A DNA stretch of 64,000 bases from RHLJ01 sp965222205 (GTDB taxonomy: Bacteria > Bacteroidota > Rhodothermia > Balneolales > Balneolaceae). Positions 16,323-25,960 of this stretch are shown one piece after another. Below the pieces are notes generated by a model, which had not been told where the DNA came from, did not search any database, and worked only from the letters and a program-made list of their open reading frames with translations. Each line of letters begins with the position of its first letter. Position 1 is the stretch's first letter. The translations under genes were made by a program, and so were the position numbers. The stretch lies in assembly GCA_965222205.1 (NCBI GenBank), contig OZ244932.1:2232001-2296000 (forward strand). Direction: 5' to 3'.

Positions 16323-18362
16323 CTACTTATCTAACTTTAATAAACGTGCATTAACTGCGACAATCACAGTACTCAGGGACATAAGTCCTGCGCCAAGAGC
16401 AGGATTAAGAATGATGCCATAGCTGTATAAAACCCCGGCAGCCAGGGGAATAGCCACCGCATTATATCCAGTTGCCCACCATAGATTTTGCACCATTTTT
16501 TTGTAGGTCGCTTTGGCAAGGGCAACAAGTGCTGCGACATCCTTGGGATTACTTTGTGTGAGGATAATATCGCCTGTCTCAACAGCCACATCTGAGCCTG
16601 CGCCAATGGCAATACCTACATCCGCCTGAGCAAGAGCCGGGGCATCATTCACACCATCACCTGTCATGGCAACTTTTAACCCACGGGATTGAACCTCTTT
16701 GATTTTGTCCGCTTTTTCGTTGGGCAGAACTTCAGCGAAGTAGTCATCCAGGCCAAGTTCTTTGGCTACATAAGCTGCGGTTTGTTTATTATCACCGGTG
16801 AGCATAATGCATTGAATGCCCATGTCATGGAGTTGCTTTATTGCTTTTCTGGAGTCTTCCCGGATAGTATCTCCAAGGGCAATAGCGCCAATCAGCTTAT
16901 CTTCAGCAATGACAAATACCACTGTTTTCCCTTGTGAAGAGAGCGTTTGATATTCATCGTTGGGTTGGTCAATTCCTTGTTCTTCCAAATAACCAGGGCT
17001 TACGACCTTGATAGATACCCCTTCAACTTTTCCTTCAATGCCTTTCCCTGTGATGGAATTAAATTCTTCAATCTCTGACAGGTCATCGCTCGCATTAATG
17101 ATCCCTTGAGCAATGGGGTGCTCGGAATTTTGTTCGAGTGATGCAGCTAATCGTAAGATTTGCTCATCGTTATAATCGCTTGAATAATTGATAACATCGG
17201 TGACCTCAAATACCCCTTTGGTAAGTGTTCCGGTCTTATCAAAAATAACCGCTCCAAGGTTTCGAGCTTCTTCAAAAGCAGTACGGTTTCTGATTAAAAA
17301 TCCGTTACCGGCTGCTAAATTGGTTGATACTGCCACTACTAAGGGCACAGCTAGTCCAAGGGCGTGCGGACAGGCAATGACCATAACGGTTACGGTTCGC
17401 TCTAAGGCAAATACAAAATCCTCGGTGGTTAGCGCTGTCCAGACAAAGAAAGTGAGAAAACCTGCCCCAAGAGCAATCATAGTAAGCCAGAAAGCCGCTC
17501 TATTAGCCAAATCCTGTGTTCTGGATTTACTGTCTTGAGCTTGGCGTACCAGGTCGATCACTTGAGAGAGAAATGAATCTTTTCCGGTGCGGTTAATCTC
17601 AATCGTCAGTGAGCCTTCACCATTTAGTGAACCGCCAATAACTTCATCACCATCACTTTTGGAGACGGGTTTGGATTCCCCGGTCATGAGGGATTCATTG
17701 ACGGAGCTATTCCCCTTTATAACAATACCGTCAGCAGGAATTTTTTCACCGGGTTTAATGAGAACCCGATCCCCACTTTTAAGTTCTTCCAACGCAACAT
17801 CTTTGGTAGAGCCATCTTCCTGAAGAAGATGTGCTTCTGATGGCATCAACTTGGCAAGCTCTTCTAAGGCTTTGGAGGCACTCATCACCGATTTCATCTC
17901 GATATAGTGCCCGATGAGCATAATATCAACCAGGGTAACCAGCTCCCAGAAGAAGATTTTTCCTTCAACAGCAAATACAACCAGAGTGCTATACAGATAG
18001 GCAACACTGATGGCAATGGCGATGAGGGTCATCATGCCGGGCTGTTTTTTCTTTAGCTCATCCACTAAGCCTTTCAGGAATGGCCAGCCACCATAAAAGA
18101 ACACCAGACTGGATAGCACAAAGGAGACATAGAGGTCGCCTGAGAATGCTAATGTATCTCGCAATCCAAGAAAGCCTTGGATCATCGGTGATAAAGCGAT
18201 AATCGGCAGACTTAAAGCCAGAGAAATCCAAAATCGCTTTATAAAATCCTTTGCCATATGCGCATGATGGTCATGGTGATCATGTCCTTCATGCTTCATA
18301 TCACTATGCGACTCATGCTCATTAGAGTTGTTATGATGGTCGTGATTATGTTCGTGTTCCAT
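16323..18362 (-). CDS. copB: CopB-type copper/silver P1B-ATPase
   Basis: 679 residues. It has a His-rich N-terminal tail (about 20 His in the first 40 residues) in place of CxxC metal-binding domains, six to eight membrane helices, the phosphatase loop TGESKP, the membrane metal site CPH at residues 331-333, the phosphorylated Asp375 in DKTGT, the HP motif (SEHPIA) and the hinge TGDGVNDAP. CPH together with a His-rich tail marks the CopB subgroup (P1B-3), which exports Cu or Ag from the cytoplasm. It lies 16 bp after the DUF3347 gene and 8 bp before the permease. Confidence 0.93.
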   Translation of the reverse strand: MEHEHNHDHHNNSNEHESHSDMKHEGHDHHDHHAHMAKDFIKRFWISLALSLPIIALSPMIQGFLGLRDTLAFSGDLYVSFVLSSLVFFYGGWPFLKGLVDELKKKQPGMMTLIAIAISVAYLYSTLVVFAVEGKIFFWELVTLVDIMLIGHYIEMKSVMSASKALEELAKLMPSEAHLLQEDGSTKDVALEELKSGDRVLIKPGEKIPADGIVIKGNSSVNESLMTGESKPVSKSDGDEVIGGSLNGEGSLTIEINRTGKDSFLSQVIDLVRQAQDSKSRTQDLANRAAFWLTMIALGAGFLTFFVWTALTTEDFVFALERTVTVMVIACPHALGLAVPLVVAVSTNLAAGNGFLIRNRTAFEEARNLGAVIFDKTGTLTKGVFEVTDVINYSSDYNDEQILRLAASLEQNSEHPIAQGIINASDDLSEIEEFNSITGKGIEGKVEGVSIKVVSPGYLEEQGIDQPNDEYQTLSSQGKTVVFVIAEDKLIGAIALGDTIREDSRKAIKQLHDMGIQCIMLTGDNKQTAAYVAKELGLDDYFAEVLPNEKADKIKEVQSRGLKVAMTGDGVNDAPALAQADVGIAIGAGSDVAVETGDIILTQSNPKDVAALVALAKATYKKMVQNLWWATGYNAVAIPLAAGVLYSYGIILNPALGAGLMSLSTVIVAVNARLLKLDK

Positions 18363-18378
18363 TGGTCTCTATCTCTAT

Positions 18379-18894
18379 TTATTGAATGGTTTTGATAATT
18401 TCTCCACAACCCAGCATAGACTGTCCGTAATAGGGGTTTTGAATAGTTTTTGAAGCGCTCAACCATTTCGCCCCTTCTCCGTTATTCGCCATCGGGCAAG
18501 ATTGGACGTAGATGGTTTGTTGGTTATAGTTCTGATTTTCAACAGCTGTGAGCAATTCAGCGCTTATTTCATCAAATGAATCTCGTAATTGTGAGATAGA
18601 TGTGGCTGCTTCAGCCTGGTTCAGTGCTTCAAGCATTTTGCTATGATGCTTTTCATGCTTTGATGCATGTTCACTATGGTTATTCATGTCATTATTTTTT
18701 CTGGCTTCGGAGGAAAATGCAGTCAAGTGCTTGACTGATTTTTCAAAATCATCACTAACCAGTGCGTCTTTGATTCCGAAGTATTCATTCACAAGCGTAT
18801 GTAGATGTGTGTCATGAGAATGACCGCTATGATCTTGTGCAAAAGCAGGAATGCTTATGAGGCTTGCAACTATGAGTGTAAGTAGAGTTTTCAT
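18379..18894 (-). CDS. Secreted DUF3347 protein, probable periplasmic copper binder
   Basis: 171 residues with a signal peptide (MKTLLTLIVASLISIPAFAQ), then a His-rich start (DHSGHSHDTHLH), a helical middle with more His (HSEHASKHEKHHSKML) and a C-terminal motif with CPMANNGEGAKWLS, IQNPYYG and MLGCGEI. The Cys/Met pattern of the C-terminus recurs in the last 60 residues of the adjacent CusB homologue, so the two share a DUF3347 domain. A role as periplasmic copper acceptor or donor for the efflux pump is likely from context but not proven. It lies 15 bp after cusB. Confidence 0.87.
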   Translation of the reverse strand: MKTLLTLIVASLISIPAFAQDHSGHSHDTHLHTLVNEYFGIKDALVSDDFEKSVKHLTAFSSEARKNNDMNNHSEHASKHEKHHSKMLEALNQAEAATSISQLRDSFDEISAELLTAVENQNYNQQTIYVQSCPMANNGEGAKWLSASKTIQNPYYGQSMLGCGEIIKTIQ

Positions 18895-18909
18895 TGTGTT
18901 TCTCCTTGG

Positions 18910-20745
18910 TTATTGATTTTCAATTCTTTCTATGGTTTCCCCACATGAAATCATTTGTGATCCGAAATAAGGGTTTTGGATTGTCTCTTTTTCACTGAGC
19001 CAATAAGCCCCTTTTCCATCATTTGCCATCGGACAAAATTGTTGGAAATAGATCCCTTTTATGGGATAGGTTTTTGCGACCTGTAACATGATATTGGATA
19101 GGCTTTCAAAGCCTTCTCTTTGTTGAGAAATATCTTGGGCTTCAATGAGCTGATTCAAAGCCGTTTTTATAGAGTCTAACTGGCTCATCCAGATCATATG
19201 TCCTTCTTGGCTCAACAGGCTCATATCAACACTATTCAATGACGTTTGCATGCTCTGTGCTTGGGATGAGACTTGTGCTTCTTTATCACCAACCAAGTTA
19301 TTTTTTAGATAGATATAGTCATCAACCACCTTGGAAATCTGAGATATAAAAGCTTTCGGGGCATCCATAGAATGACTATCTGACGAAGCTTTACTGCTCA
19401 TATCCATCTGAGATTTACTTTGGGATGATCCCGAACCATCCATGGTGTGACCTTCATGACCTGTTCTCACTGGGCGTCCGTCTGGTGTTTTGTTCATCAT
19501 GCTAGCTTTGCCTGCCAGTTGCGCTGCACTATCAATTTTGAAGGTTCCGTTGGTAACCACCTCTTCGCCTTCTGAAACCCCTGATTTCACGATGTATTGG
19601 TCGCCGACACGCTGACCGAGTACCACTTCCCTAAATTCAAATGTAGGCTGAGCGGTATTGGGTTTTTTGACGTAGACCACAGAGCGTTCACCTGTCCAGA
19701 GTACGGCTGATTTGGGAACGAGGATTTGCTCACCACTGTCTCTCACATCTGATTTTATATCTCCCTGAGCCAGCATATTTGGTTTAAGGGCGAGATCAGA
19801 ATTGTTAGCTTCCGCTCTCACAGAAACGGTTCTTGATTGTGGGTTGAGTACTGGGTCAACAAATGTAATCTTTGCAGTGAAATTCTTGCCCGGCAATGCT
19901 TCTACTGTAAATAAAACTTCGTCTCCAACATTTATACTGGCGACATCACTCTCATAGGCATCAAACATAATCCAGACTTTTGACAGATCAGCAAGTTTAA
20001 ACATGGTAGACCCTTGTTGCACGTGACTGCCGATCTCGATCATTTTATTGATCACATAACCATCGACTTTCGAGACGATATCAATCTCATTCATTACTTT
20101 TTTTGAGCTTTCAATCTGGTTGATTTGCTCTTCGGTAATTTCCCAGTTGAGAAGCTTATTCCGAGCGGCATTGTAAAGCGAGGGATTACGCTCTTTATCT
20201 TTAGCCACTTCTAGCAATTCTTTTTGGGCACTGACGAGTTGGGGAGAATAGATGGACGCAACACGGTCTCCCTTATTTATGTATTCGCCTGTGAAATTGA
20301 TATAGAGTTCTTCGATACGTCCGGGCACATGAGCTGGAAGTGTTTTAAGCCGTCTTTCATCGACCATGATTTTACCCGGCAATCGGCTTGTACTGACGGC
20401 TACTTCTTTAATGACTCTAGTCGTTTGAACATCCGCAAGTTTTGTCGCTGCTTCGGACATAGTTAATTCATAAGGACTCTCTTCGCCCGTATCGTCTTGA
20501 GTGACAGGAATAAGCTCCATACCACAGATGGGGCAATTCCCCGGTTCGTTCTCCCTGATGCTCGGGTGCATACTACAGGTATAGATGACATTGCCTTCTT
20601 GATCGGTATGAACCTGTTCAATATGTTCATCTAACGATTGTGGCTGGTCTGGTGCTCCACCAAAAAGCAACCAGCCAAGGCTCAATCCGATTAGTATTAA
20701 ACCGGATATTTTTGAGACTCTTTTTAAATCAAATCTATTGTTCAT
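18910..20745 (-). CDS. cusB: CusB-type RND adaptor fused to a DUF3347 domain
   Basis: 611 residues, longer than the usual 400-450. An N-terminal membrane anchor (LILIGLSLGWLLFGG) is followed by a heavy-metal-binding domain (YTCSMHPSIRENEPGNCPIC, about residues 55-75), then the membrane-fusion core: a lipoyl half (LPAHVPGRIEELYINFTGEY), a helical hairpin near residues 165-210, and beta-barrel domains to about 410. A Met/His/Ser-rich linker leads to a C-terminal DUF3347 domain (FCPMANDGKGAYWLS, NPYFG, MISCGET). It joins the inner-membrane pump and the outer-membrane channel. Genes for both partners lie directly upstream. Confidence 0.92.
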   Translation of the reverse strand: MNNRFDLKRVSKISGLILIGLSLGWLLFGGAPDQPQSLDEHIEQVHTDQEGNVIYTCSMHPSIRENEPGNCPICGMELIPVTQDDTGEESPYELTMSEAATKLADVQTTRVIKEVAVSTSRLPGKIMVDERRLKTLPAHVPGRIEELYINFTGEYINKGDRVASIYSPQLVSAQKELLEVAKDKERNPSLYNAARNKLLNWEITEEQINQIESSKKVMNEIDIVSKVDGYVINKMIEIGSHVQQGSTMFKLADLSKVWIMFDAYESDVASINVGDEVLFTVEALPGKNFTAKITFVDPVLNPQSRTVSVRAEANNSDLALKPNMLAQGDIKSDVRDSGEQILVPKSAVLWTGERSVVYVKKPNTAQPTFEFREVVLGQRVGDQYIVKSGVSEGEEVVTNGTFKIDSAAQLAGKASMMNKTPDGRPVRTGHEGHTMDGSGSSQSKSQMDMSSKASSDSHSMDAPKAFISQISKVVDDYIYLKNNLVGDKEAQVSSQAQSMQTSLNSVDMSLLSQEGHMIWMSQLDSIKTALNQLIEAQDISQQREGFESLSNIMLQVAKTYPIKGIYFQQFCPMANDGKGAYWLSEKETIQNPYFGSQMISCGETIERIENQ

Positions 20746-20756
20746 GTTAACCTTGC

Positions 20757-22052
20757 TTAGTTTTTAAAATTCGTTTGTTCGGGGGTTGTGTTGTCGGTAC
20801 CTGATAGATACTCCAAATAGGCAACAGCGATGTTTTGATCGACTACAGCCTGTTTTTGGGCAAGCTGAAACTTCAATAGTTTTTGTTGTAGTCTTAACAG
20901 CTCTTCAAAATCGGCTGAAGAAGAGGTGTATTCTTCCAAGAGAATATCTATGGCTTGGCGTGTTCTTCGAACTTGAATGTCTTTATAGAGGGTGTCTCTT
21001 CGCTCTGCATCCCGCAGATCACGAAGAGCTTTTTCCAGATCGGTTGTAAGGCTGTTTTCAACAGCCAATTGTCTGTCTTGAATAGATCGGTAGTTAAGTT
21101 CTGCCTGCTTTTCTTGAGCACGATACTTTCCTCTCCATAGGGGTATTTTTACCCCGAGCTTCACTACGAAGGCATCATCCCCATTGCCTGAAGGGTTTAA
21201 ATCTGTTCTTTCATCGGTAAAGATATAATCAAAGCCCAATCCAAATTTTGGCATACCACTTTTCTGAGCAACATTAATCGCGTGTTGTGCAGACGCAGCT
21301 TGGTAATCGAGTTGGCTAAGTTTTGGGTTTCTTGATAAAATCTGTTGTGAAAGCCCTACTTCATCTACCAGAAATGGTGAAACAGTTAAGGTATCCGCAA
21401 TTTCGACCTTGAGATTTTTATCTCGGTTGAGGAACTCATTGAATATTGCCTCATCTGTTTTGAGTTGATCCTTCAGGAGTTCTAATTGAACTTGCAGGTC
21501 TTCTTTTTCAATTTGCACCCGCAAGACATCGACTTGGCTTACCTGACCTGTTTCATATCTTTGCAGAGATAGGTTTTCGAAGGTTTGTAGGATGTCTATG
21601 TTCTCTTCAAGAATAGCAATAGATTGATGAAGCAGGTAAAGCTTATACCATTGTTGTTTGACTTGGAAAAAGAGCTTATTTCTTGCCTCTTCGAACACCT
21701 CAAATTGAGATTTTGCCTGCTCTGTTGCCACATCTCCTTTTGCAGAGAGTGTTCCGAACCACGGGAACATTTGATTAAGCCCAATCCTGCTTTGTTGTGG
21801 TCCCACTCTGGTTTCAATAGGTGAGATGAAATACCCGAATGATAAATCCGGATCAGGAAGCGCCGTTACTTGTGGTACTTCCTCTAAAGAGACTAGGTAT
21901 TTTTTAAACTCGGCTTTTAAGGCAGGGTTATTTTCGCCTGCCAGGATCAGGTAATCATCCAGTGATTGTGCAAATGTAGCTTGCGGGAATAGCATGACTA
22001 TTGCCAAAGCAAAACACGTTATGAATGATGTTGTAATTCGTTTATATCTCAT
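20757..22052 (-). CDS. TolC-family outer-membrane channel, CusC-like
   Basis: 431 residues with a signal peptide (MRYKRITTSFITCFALAIVM, ending FAQS). It has two homologous halves of long helices alternating with short barrel strands, as in outer-membrane efflux proteins: PDPDLSFGYFISPIE and FPWFGTLSAKGD in the first, MPKFGLGFDYIFTD and IPLWRGKYRAQEKQAELNYR in the second. It would be the outer-membrane exit duct of the CusA/CusB complex. The start codon overlaps the cusA stop by 4 bp (ATGA), so the two are translationally coupled, and cusB follows after 11 bp. Confidence 0.92.
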   Translation of the reverse strand: MRYKRITTSFITCFALAIVMLFPQATFAQSLDDYLILAGENNPALKAEFKKYLVSLEEVPQVTALPDPDLSFGYFISPIETRVGPQQSRIGLNQMFPWFGTLSAKGDVATEQAKSQFEVFEEARNKLFFQVKQQWYKLYLLHQSIAILEENIDILQTFENLSLQRYETGQVSQVDVLRVQIEKEDLQVQLELLKDQLKTDEAIFNEFLNRDKNLKVEIADTLTVSPFLVDEVGLSQQILSRNPKLSQLDYQAASAQHAINVAQKSGMPKFGLGFDYIFTDERTDLNPSGNGDDAFVVKLGVKIPLWRGKYRAQEKQAELNYRSIQDRQLAVENSLTTDLEKALRDLRDAERRDTLYKDIQVRRTRQAIDILLEEYTSSSADFEELLRLQQKLLKFQLAQKQAVVDQNIAVAYLEYLSGTDNTTPEQTNFKN

Positions 22053-25000
22053 AATGACAGACTCTTTTTCAGTTGAAATTCTTTCCAGATGGCATAAAGC
22101 ACAGGAACGACAAATAGGGTTACGACCTGAAACAGCATCCCGCCGACACTTGGAATAGCCATAGGCACCATTATGTCTGCGCCTCGTCCTGTTGAGGTTA
22201 GCACAGGAATAAGAGCTAAAATGGTAGTGGCTGTGGTCATCAGTGTGGGGCGAATTCTTCGAGAGCTTGCTTCAATCACAGCTTCTCGTACCTCTTCAAT
22301 AGTTTTTGGCTTTCTTTTATCAAAGAGCTGATCGAGGTAAGTTGCCATGACCACGCCTCCGTCTGAAGCGATACCGAAGAGAGCGATAAAACCCACCCAG
22401 ACAGCAACACTTAGATTGACGGTTCCCATTTGAAACAGCTCTCGCATGTTTTGTCCGAAGATGGAAAAGTCCATAAACCAAGGCTGTCCATATAGCCAAA
22501 TGAGAATAAATCCTCCTGCCCAAGCCACAAATATGCTGGTAAAGATCATGCCCGTGGTGGCGGAGGATTTAAACTGGAAGTACATGATGAGGAAAATCAA
22601 AAACAGCGCTATCGGCAGAATAATGGAAAGTCGTTTCTCAGCTCTGACCTGGTTTTCGTAGCTTCCGGCAAACTCATAGTTGACTGATGCGGGTACTTTT
22701 AATTCACCATCACTAATCTGTTTTTCGAGGTATTGTCTTACCCCTTCAACCACTTCGACTTCTGCTATTCCATCAACTTTATCAAAGATGACATAGCTGA
22801 CCAGAAAGGTGTCTTCACTCTTGATGGATTGAGCACCTTGGCGATATTCGATGCTGGCTAGTTGACCGAGTGGGACTTGTGCCCCTGTATTGGTTGGCAC
22901 GAGCATTTCAGCAATCCTTTGGGGATCATCTCTAAATTCTCGCCCAAACCTGACCCGTACCGGATAACGCTCTCGTCCTTCCACGGTTGTTGTTAGAGGC
23001 ATACCGCCAATCCCTACAGCGATGAACTCCTGCACATCTTGAATATTTAACCCATAACGAGCCAATTGTTGCCTGTTCCAGTTGATTTCGAGATATGGTT
23101 TTCCAACGATACGGTCAGCAAAAACAGATTCACTTTTAACACCCGGAGCACTTTTAAGCTGTTCTTCGAGTTGTAAGGCAAATTGATCTATCGTTTCAAG
23201 ATCGGGGCCTTTGACCTTTATGCCCATCGGCGCACGCATACCTGATTGCAACATAACTTGGCGCGTTTGAATGGGTTGTAGTTTAGGGGCAGAGGTTGTG
23301 CCCGGAATGCGTGTTGCTTTGACAATCTCTTCCCAGATATCATCCGTTGATTGAATATGATCACGCCATTGACGGAAATATTTACCACTTGGATCAGGAA
23401 TGAGTTCATCCGCTTCATTTCTGACATATTCACCTATATCATTGACTTTAAACCGAACTCGGCGACCATTTTCATCGGTTTTATATTCCGATTTATATTG
23501 AATGAGATTTTCAAACATGGAGATGGGAGCAGGATCAAGAGCAGAATTAGTACGTCCACTTTTTCCCACTACAATTTTTATCTCAGGAATGGAGCTTACT
23601 CTCATATCGAGCTTCTGGACAATATCTTTGACCTCTTCAATGCCTGCATGTGGAAGTGTGGTTGGCATCAGCAGGAATGCACCTTCATCAAGGGCTGGCA
23701 TAAACTCTTTACCAAACCCGGGGAAAGTATGGGTTGCGGAAGACCAGACAGAAGTGGTTCGTACATCAACACCTATTTTATCAAACCCTTTAGCGACAAA
23801 GCCAAAAGTGGAGTTAAAACCAAGCCATGCGACAACACCAAAAATGACCAAGGTGGTTGGCAGAGCTAGGAAGAGTTTTTTGTGCTCCAAACACCAACGG
23901 ATAAGTTGAGAGTAGTATCTAATCACCAACCAGAAAAAAGTTAAAATCACAACGATAAGACCAACCACAAAAATGAGATTCCCCGTCATAGAAACGCTTG
24001 GGCCAAATGGGAGCCAGTATTTGGTCAACAGCCACGTAACGACAGCAACTGTAAGCGCGTTATTGAGGAGCGTTAAGCGATGGCGATGTTCCTTTGAGAT
24101 AAACAGGCTATAGCCGTTTATTAAACCAAATCCGATCAATGCCAAGCCTAACCATGGGGTCACTGTAAAGAGTGAGAATAGCCCAAGAATAATAAGGGAT
24201 GCATTCCATCCAAGCTTCACTTTTCGTTTGTCAATTTTGATGGAGAATAACCAATGTGCAAATGGCGGTATGAGGGTGATGGCAATAATAATGGAAGCAA
24301 TCAGTGCAAAAGTTTTCGTGTAAGCGAGTGGCTTAAACAGTTTTCCTTCGGAAGCGACCATTGTGAAGACTGGAAGGAAACTTACAATCGTCGTTGTAAC
24401 GGCGGTAATCACCGCAGAAGCAACTTCCGTGGTTGCGTTGTAAATAACCTCTAATAGCGACTCATCATCCTCCATCTCTTCCATATGCCGGAGCATATTT
24501 TCGGAAAGAATAACCCCCATATCGACTATGGTACCAATCGCAATAGCGATACCTGAAAGGGCAACAATATTGGCATCCACATTGAAATAGCGCATGGCTA
24601 TAAATGTCATGAGAACCGCAATGGGTAACATCCCCGATATCAAGAAAGAGGTTCTCAAATTAAGAACCATGACCACAATAACAATGATCGTAATCAGGAT
24701 TTGTAAGGTGAGTGCTTCTTCGAGTGTTCCTAATGTCTCTTGAATCAATTCACCTCGGTCATAAAAAGGCACCACTTCAACTTTGGAGACGGTACCATCT
24801 TCAAGCGTTTTGGACGGTAATCCCGGCGATATCTCTTCGATCTTTTCCTTGACGTTATTAATCACCTGCATCGGGTTAGCCCCTTGCCGGGCTACCACAA
24901 CTCCACCGACTGCTTCTGCACCACCTTTATCCAGCAAACCTCGTCTTAAGCCCGGGCCTCGTGTGACAAAACCGATGTCCTGAATTCTGATGGGAGTATT

Positions 25001-25810
25001 ATCGGTGACTTTAACAACGGCTTGTTCAATATCTTCGAGGTTTTTGATATAACCTAAACCACGAACGAGATATTCAGCATTATTGAGTTCAACCGTTCTT
25101 GCCCCAACCTCGCTGTTACTTTTTCTTACGGCATTGAACACTTGAGGCAGACTTACACCATAGACCTGCATCGAATTTGGGTTCAGCTCAATTTGATATT
25201 CTTGAACAAAGCCACCAATAGATGAAACTTCGGCAACGCCTTCTGCCCCTGAAAGGCCGTAGCCGACATAAAAGTCCTGAATACTTCTGAGTTCTTGCGG
25301 GTCCCAACCTGCTGCTGGGTTCCCCTCCTTATCTCGTCCTTCCAGGGTGTACCAAAAGATTTGTCCTAACCCCGTAGCATCGGGGCCAAGCATTGGTTGA
25401 GCATCGGAAGGCAGTGTTCCAGCAGGCAGTGCATTCAGTTTTTCCAGAATACGAGAACGACTCCAATAAAAATCTACATCCTCTTCAAAGATGACATAGA
25501 TACTGGATGTCCCAATCATCGAACTGCTTCGGATGGTTTTAATACCAGGGACGGTAAGAAGCTCTGTGGTTAAAGGGTATGTGATCTGGTCTTCCACATC
25601 CTGCGGGGATCGCCCTGGCCATTCGGTAAAGACAATTTGTTGGTTTTCCCCAAGATCAGGGATAGCATCCACAGGAACAGGGTCTCTTGGAATAGAATTG
25701 ATATTCCAATCAAACGGGGCTGTTGATAACCCCCACCCGACTAGTAAGGTTAGCAGCAATACTGCAACCAATTTATTCTCAAGAAAAAATCTTATCGTTT
25801 TATTTAACAT
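22049..25810 (-). CDS. cusA: CusA-type heavy-metal RND efflux pump with extra membrane insert
   Basis: 1253 residues, about 200 more than classic CusA/CzcA. The start is canonical (ENKLVAVLLLTLLVGWGLST), with PVDAIPDLGENQQIVFTEWPGRSPQDVEDQITYPL, the hallmark of heavy-metal RND proteins. The TM4 charged motif is VALSGIAIAIGTIVDMGVIL. Around residues 520-650 an unusual hydrophobic stretch adds about four helices (LIILGLFSLFTVTPWLGLAL and onward) before the second half resumes. The periplasmic part has another long loop near residues 770-830. The gene is first in the nine-gene operon, with a 150-bp leader region upstream. Monovalent copper/silver specificity is inferred from the CopB, DUF3347 and CusB neighbours. 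Confidence 0.92.
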   Translation of the reverse strand: MLNKTIRFFLENKLVAVLLLTLLVGWGLSTAPFDWNINSIPRDPVPVDAIPDLGENQQIVFTEWPGRSPQDVEDQITYPLTTELLTVPGIKTIRSSSMIGTSSIYVIFEEDVDFYWSRSRILEKLNALPAGTLPSDAQPMLGPDATGLGQIFWYTLEGRDKEGNPAAGWDPQELRSIQDFYVGYGLSGAEGVAEVSSIGGFVQEYQIELNPNSMQVYGVSLPQVFNAVRKSNSEVGARTVELNNAEYLVRGLGYIKNLEDIEQAVVKVTDNTPIRIQDIGFVTRGPGLRRGLLDKGGAEAVGGVVVARQGANPMQVINNVKEKIEEISPGLPSKTLEDGTVSKVEVVPFYDRGELIQETLGTLEEALTLQILITIIVIVVMVLNLRTSFLISGMLPIAVLMTFIAMRYFNVDANIVALSGIAIAIGTIVDMGVILSENMLRHMEEMEDDESLLEVIYNATTEVASAVITAVTTTIVSFLPVFTMVASEGKLFKPLAYTKTFALIASIIIAITLIPPFAHWLFSIKIDKRKVKLGWNASLIILGLFSLFTVTPWLGLALIGFGLINGYSLFISKEHRHRLTLLNNALTVAVVTWLLTKYWLPFGPSVSMTGNLIFVVGLIVVILTFFWLVIRYYSQLIRWCLEHKKLFLALPTTLVIFGVVAWLGFNSTFGFVAKGFDKIGVDVRTTSVWSSATHTFPGFGKEFMPALDEGAFLLMPTTLPHAGIEEVKDIVQKLDMRVSSIPEIKIVVGKSGRTNSALDPAPISMFENLIQYKSEYKTDENGRRVRFKVNDIGEYVRNEADELIPDPSGKYFRQWRDHIQSTDDIWEEIVKATRIPGTTSAPKLQPIQTRQVMLQSGMRAPMGIKVKGPDLETIDQFALQLEEQLKSAPGVKSESVFADRIVGKPYLEINWNRQQLARYGLNIQDVQEFIAVGIGGMPLTTTVEGRERYPVRVRFGREFRDDPQRIAEMLVPTNTGAQVPLGQLASIEYRQGAQSIKSEDTFLVSYVIFDKVDGIAEVEVVEGVRQYLEKQISDGELKVPASVNYEFAGSYENQVRAEKRLSIILPIALFLIFLIMYFQFKSSATTGMIFTSIFVAWAGGFILIWLYGQPWFMDFSIFGQNMRELFQMGTVNLSVAVWVGFIALFGIASDGGVVMATYLDQLFDKRKPKTIEEVREAVIEASSRRIRPTLMTTATTILALIPVLTSTGRGADIMVPMAIPSVGGMLFQVVTLFVVPVLYAIWKEFQLKKSLSL

Positions 25811-25960
25811 CTATTTATTCGATTTAGGCTCATATGGTTTTCTTGCGGTTAGAATTATTAATTCGCGCGCATAGAAGTAATCGTTACTAATAGTGCACGA
25901 CCGAAATCCGCATAGCAACGTGAATTGAGTAGACCTCAAGTGAGGCTTTAGATGGGTTTC

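Noticed and set aside
23351..23869. A 172-residue plus-strand reading frame inside cusA
   Set aside because: Antisense shadow of the RND gene with no recognisable motif or ribosome site.
25811..25960. A copper operator upstream of cusA from small dyads (GAATT-att-AATTC, AGTAA-tcg-TTACT)
   Set aside because: The arms are only 5 bp and AT-rich; no repeat of either dyad occurs near the zinc operon.
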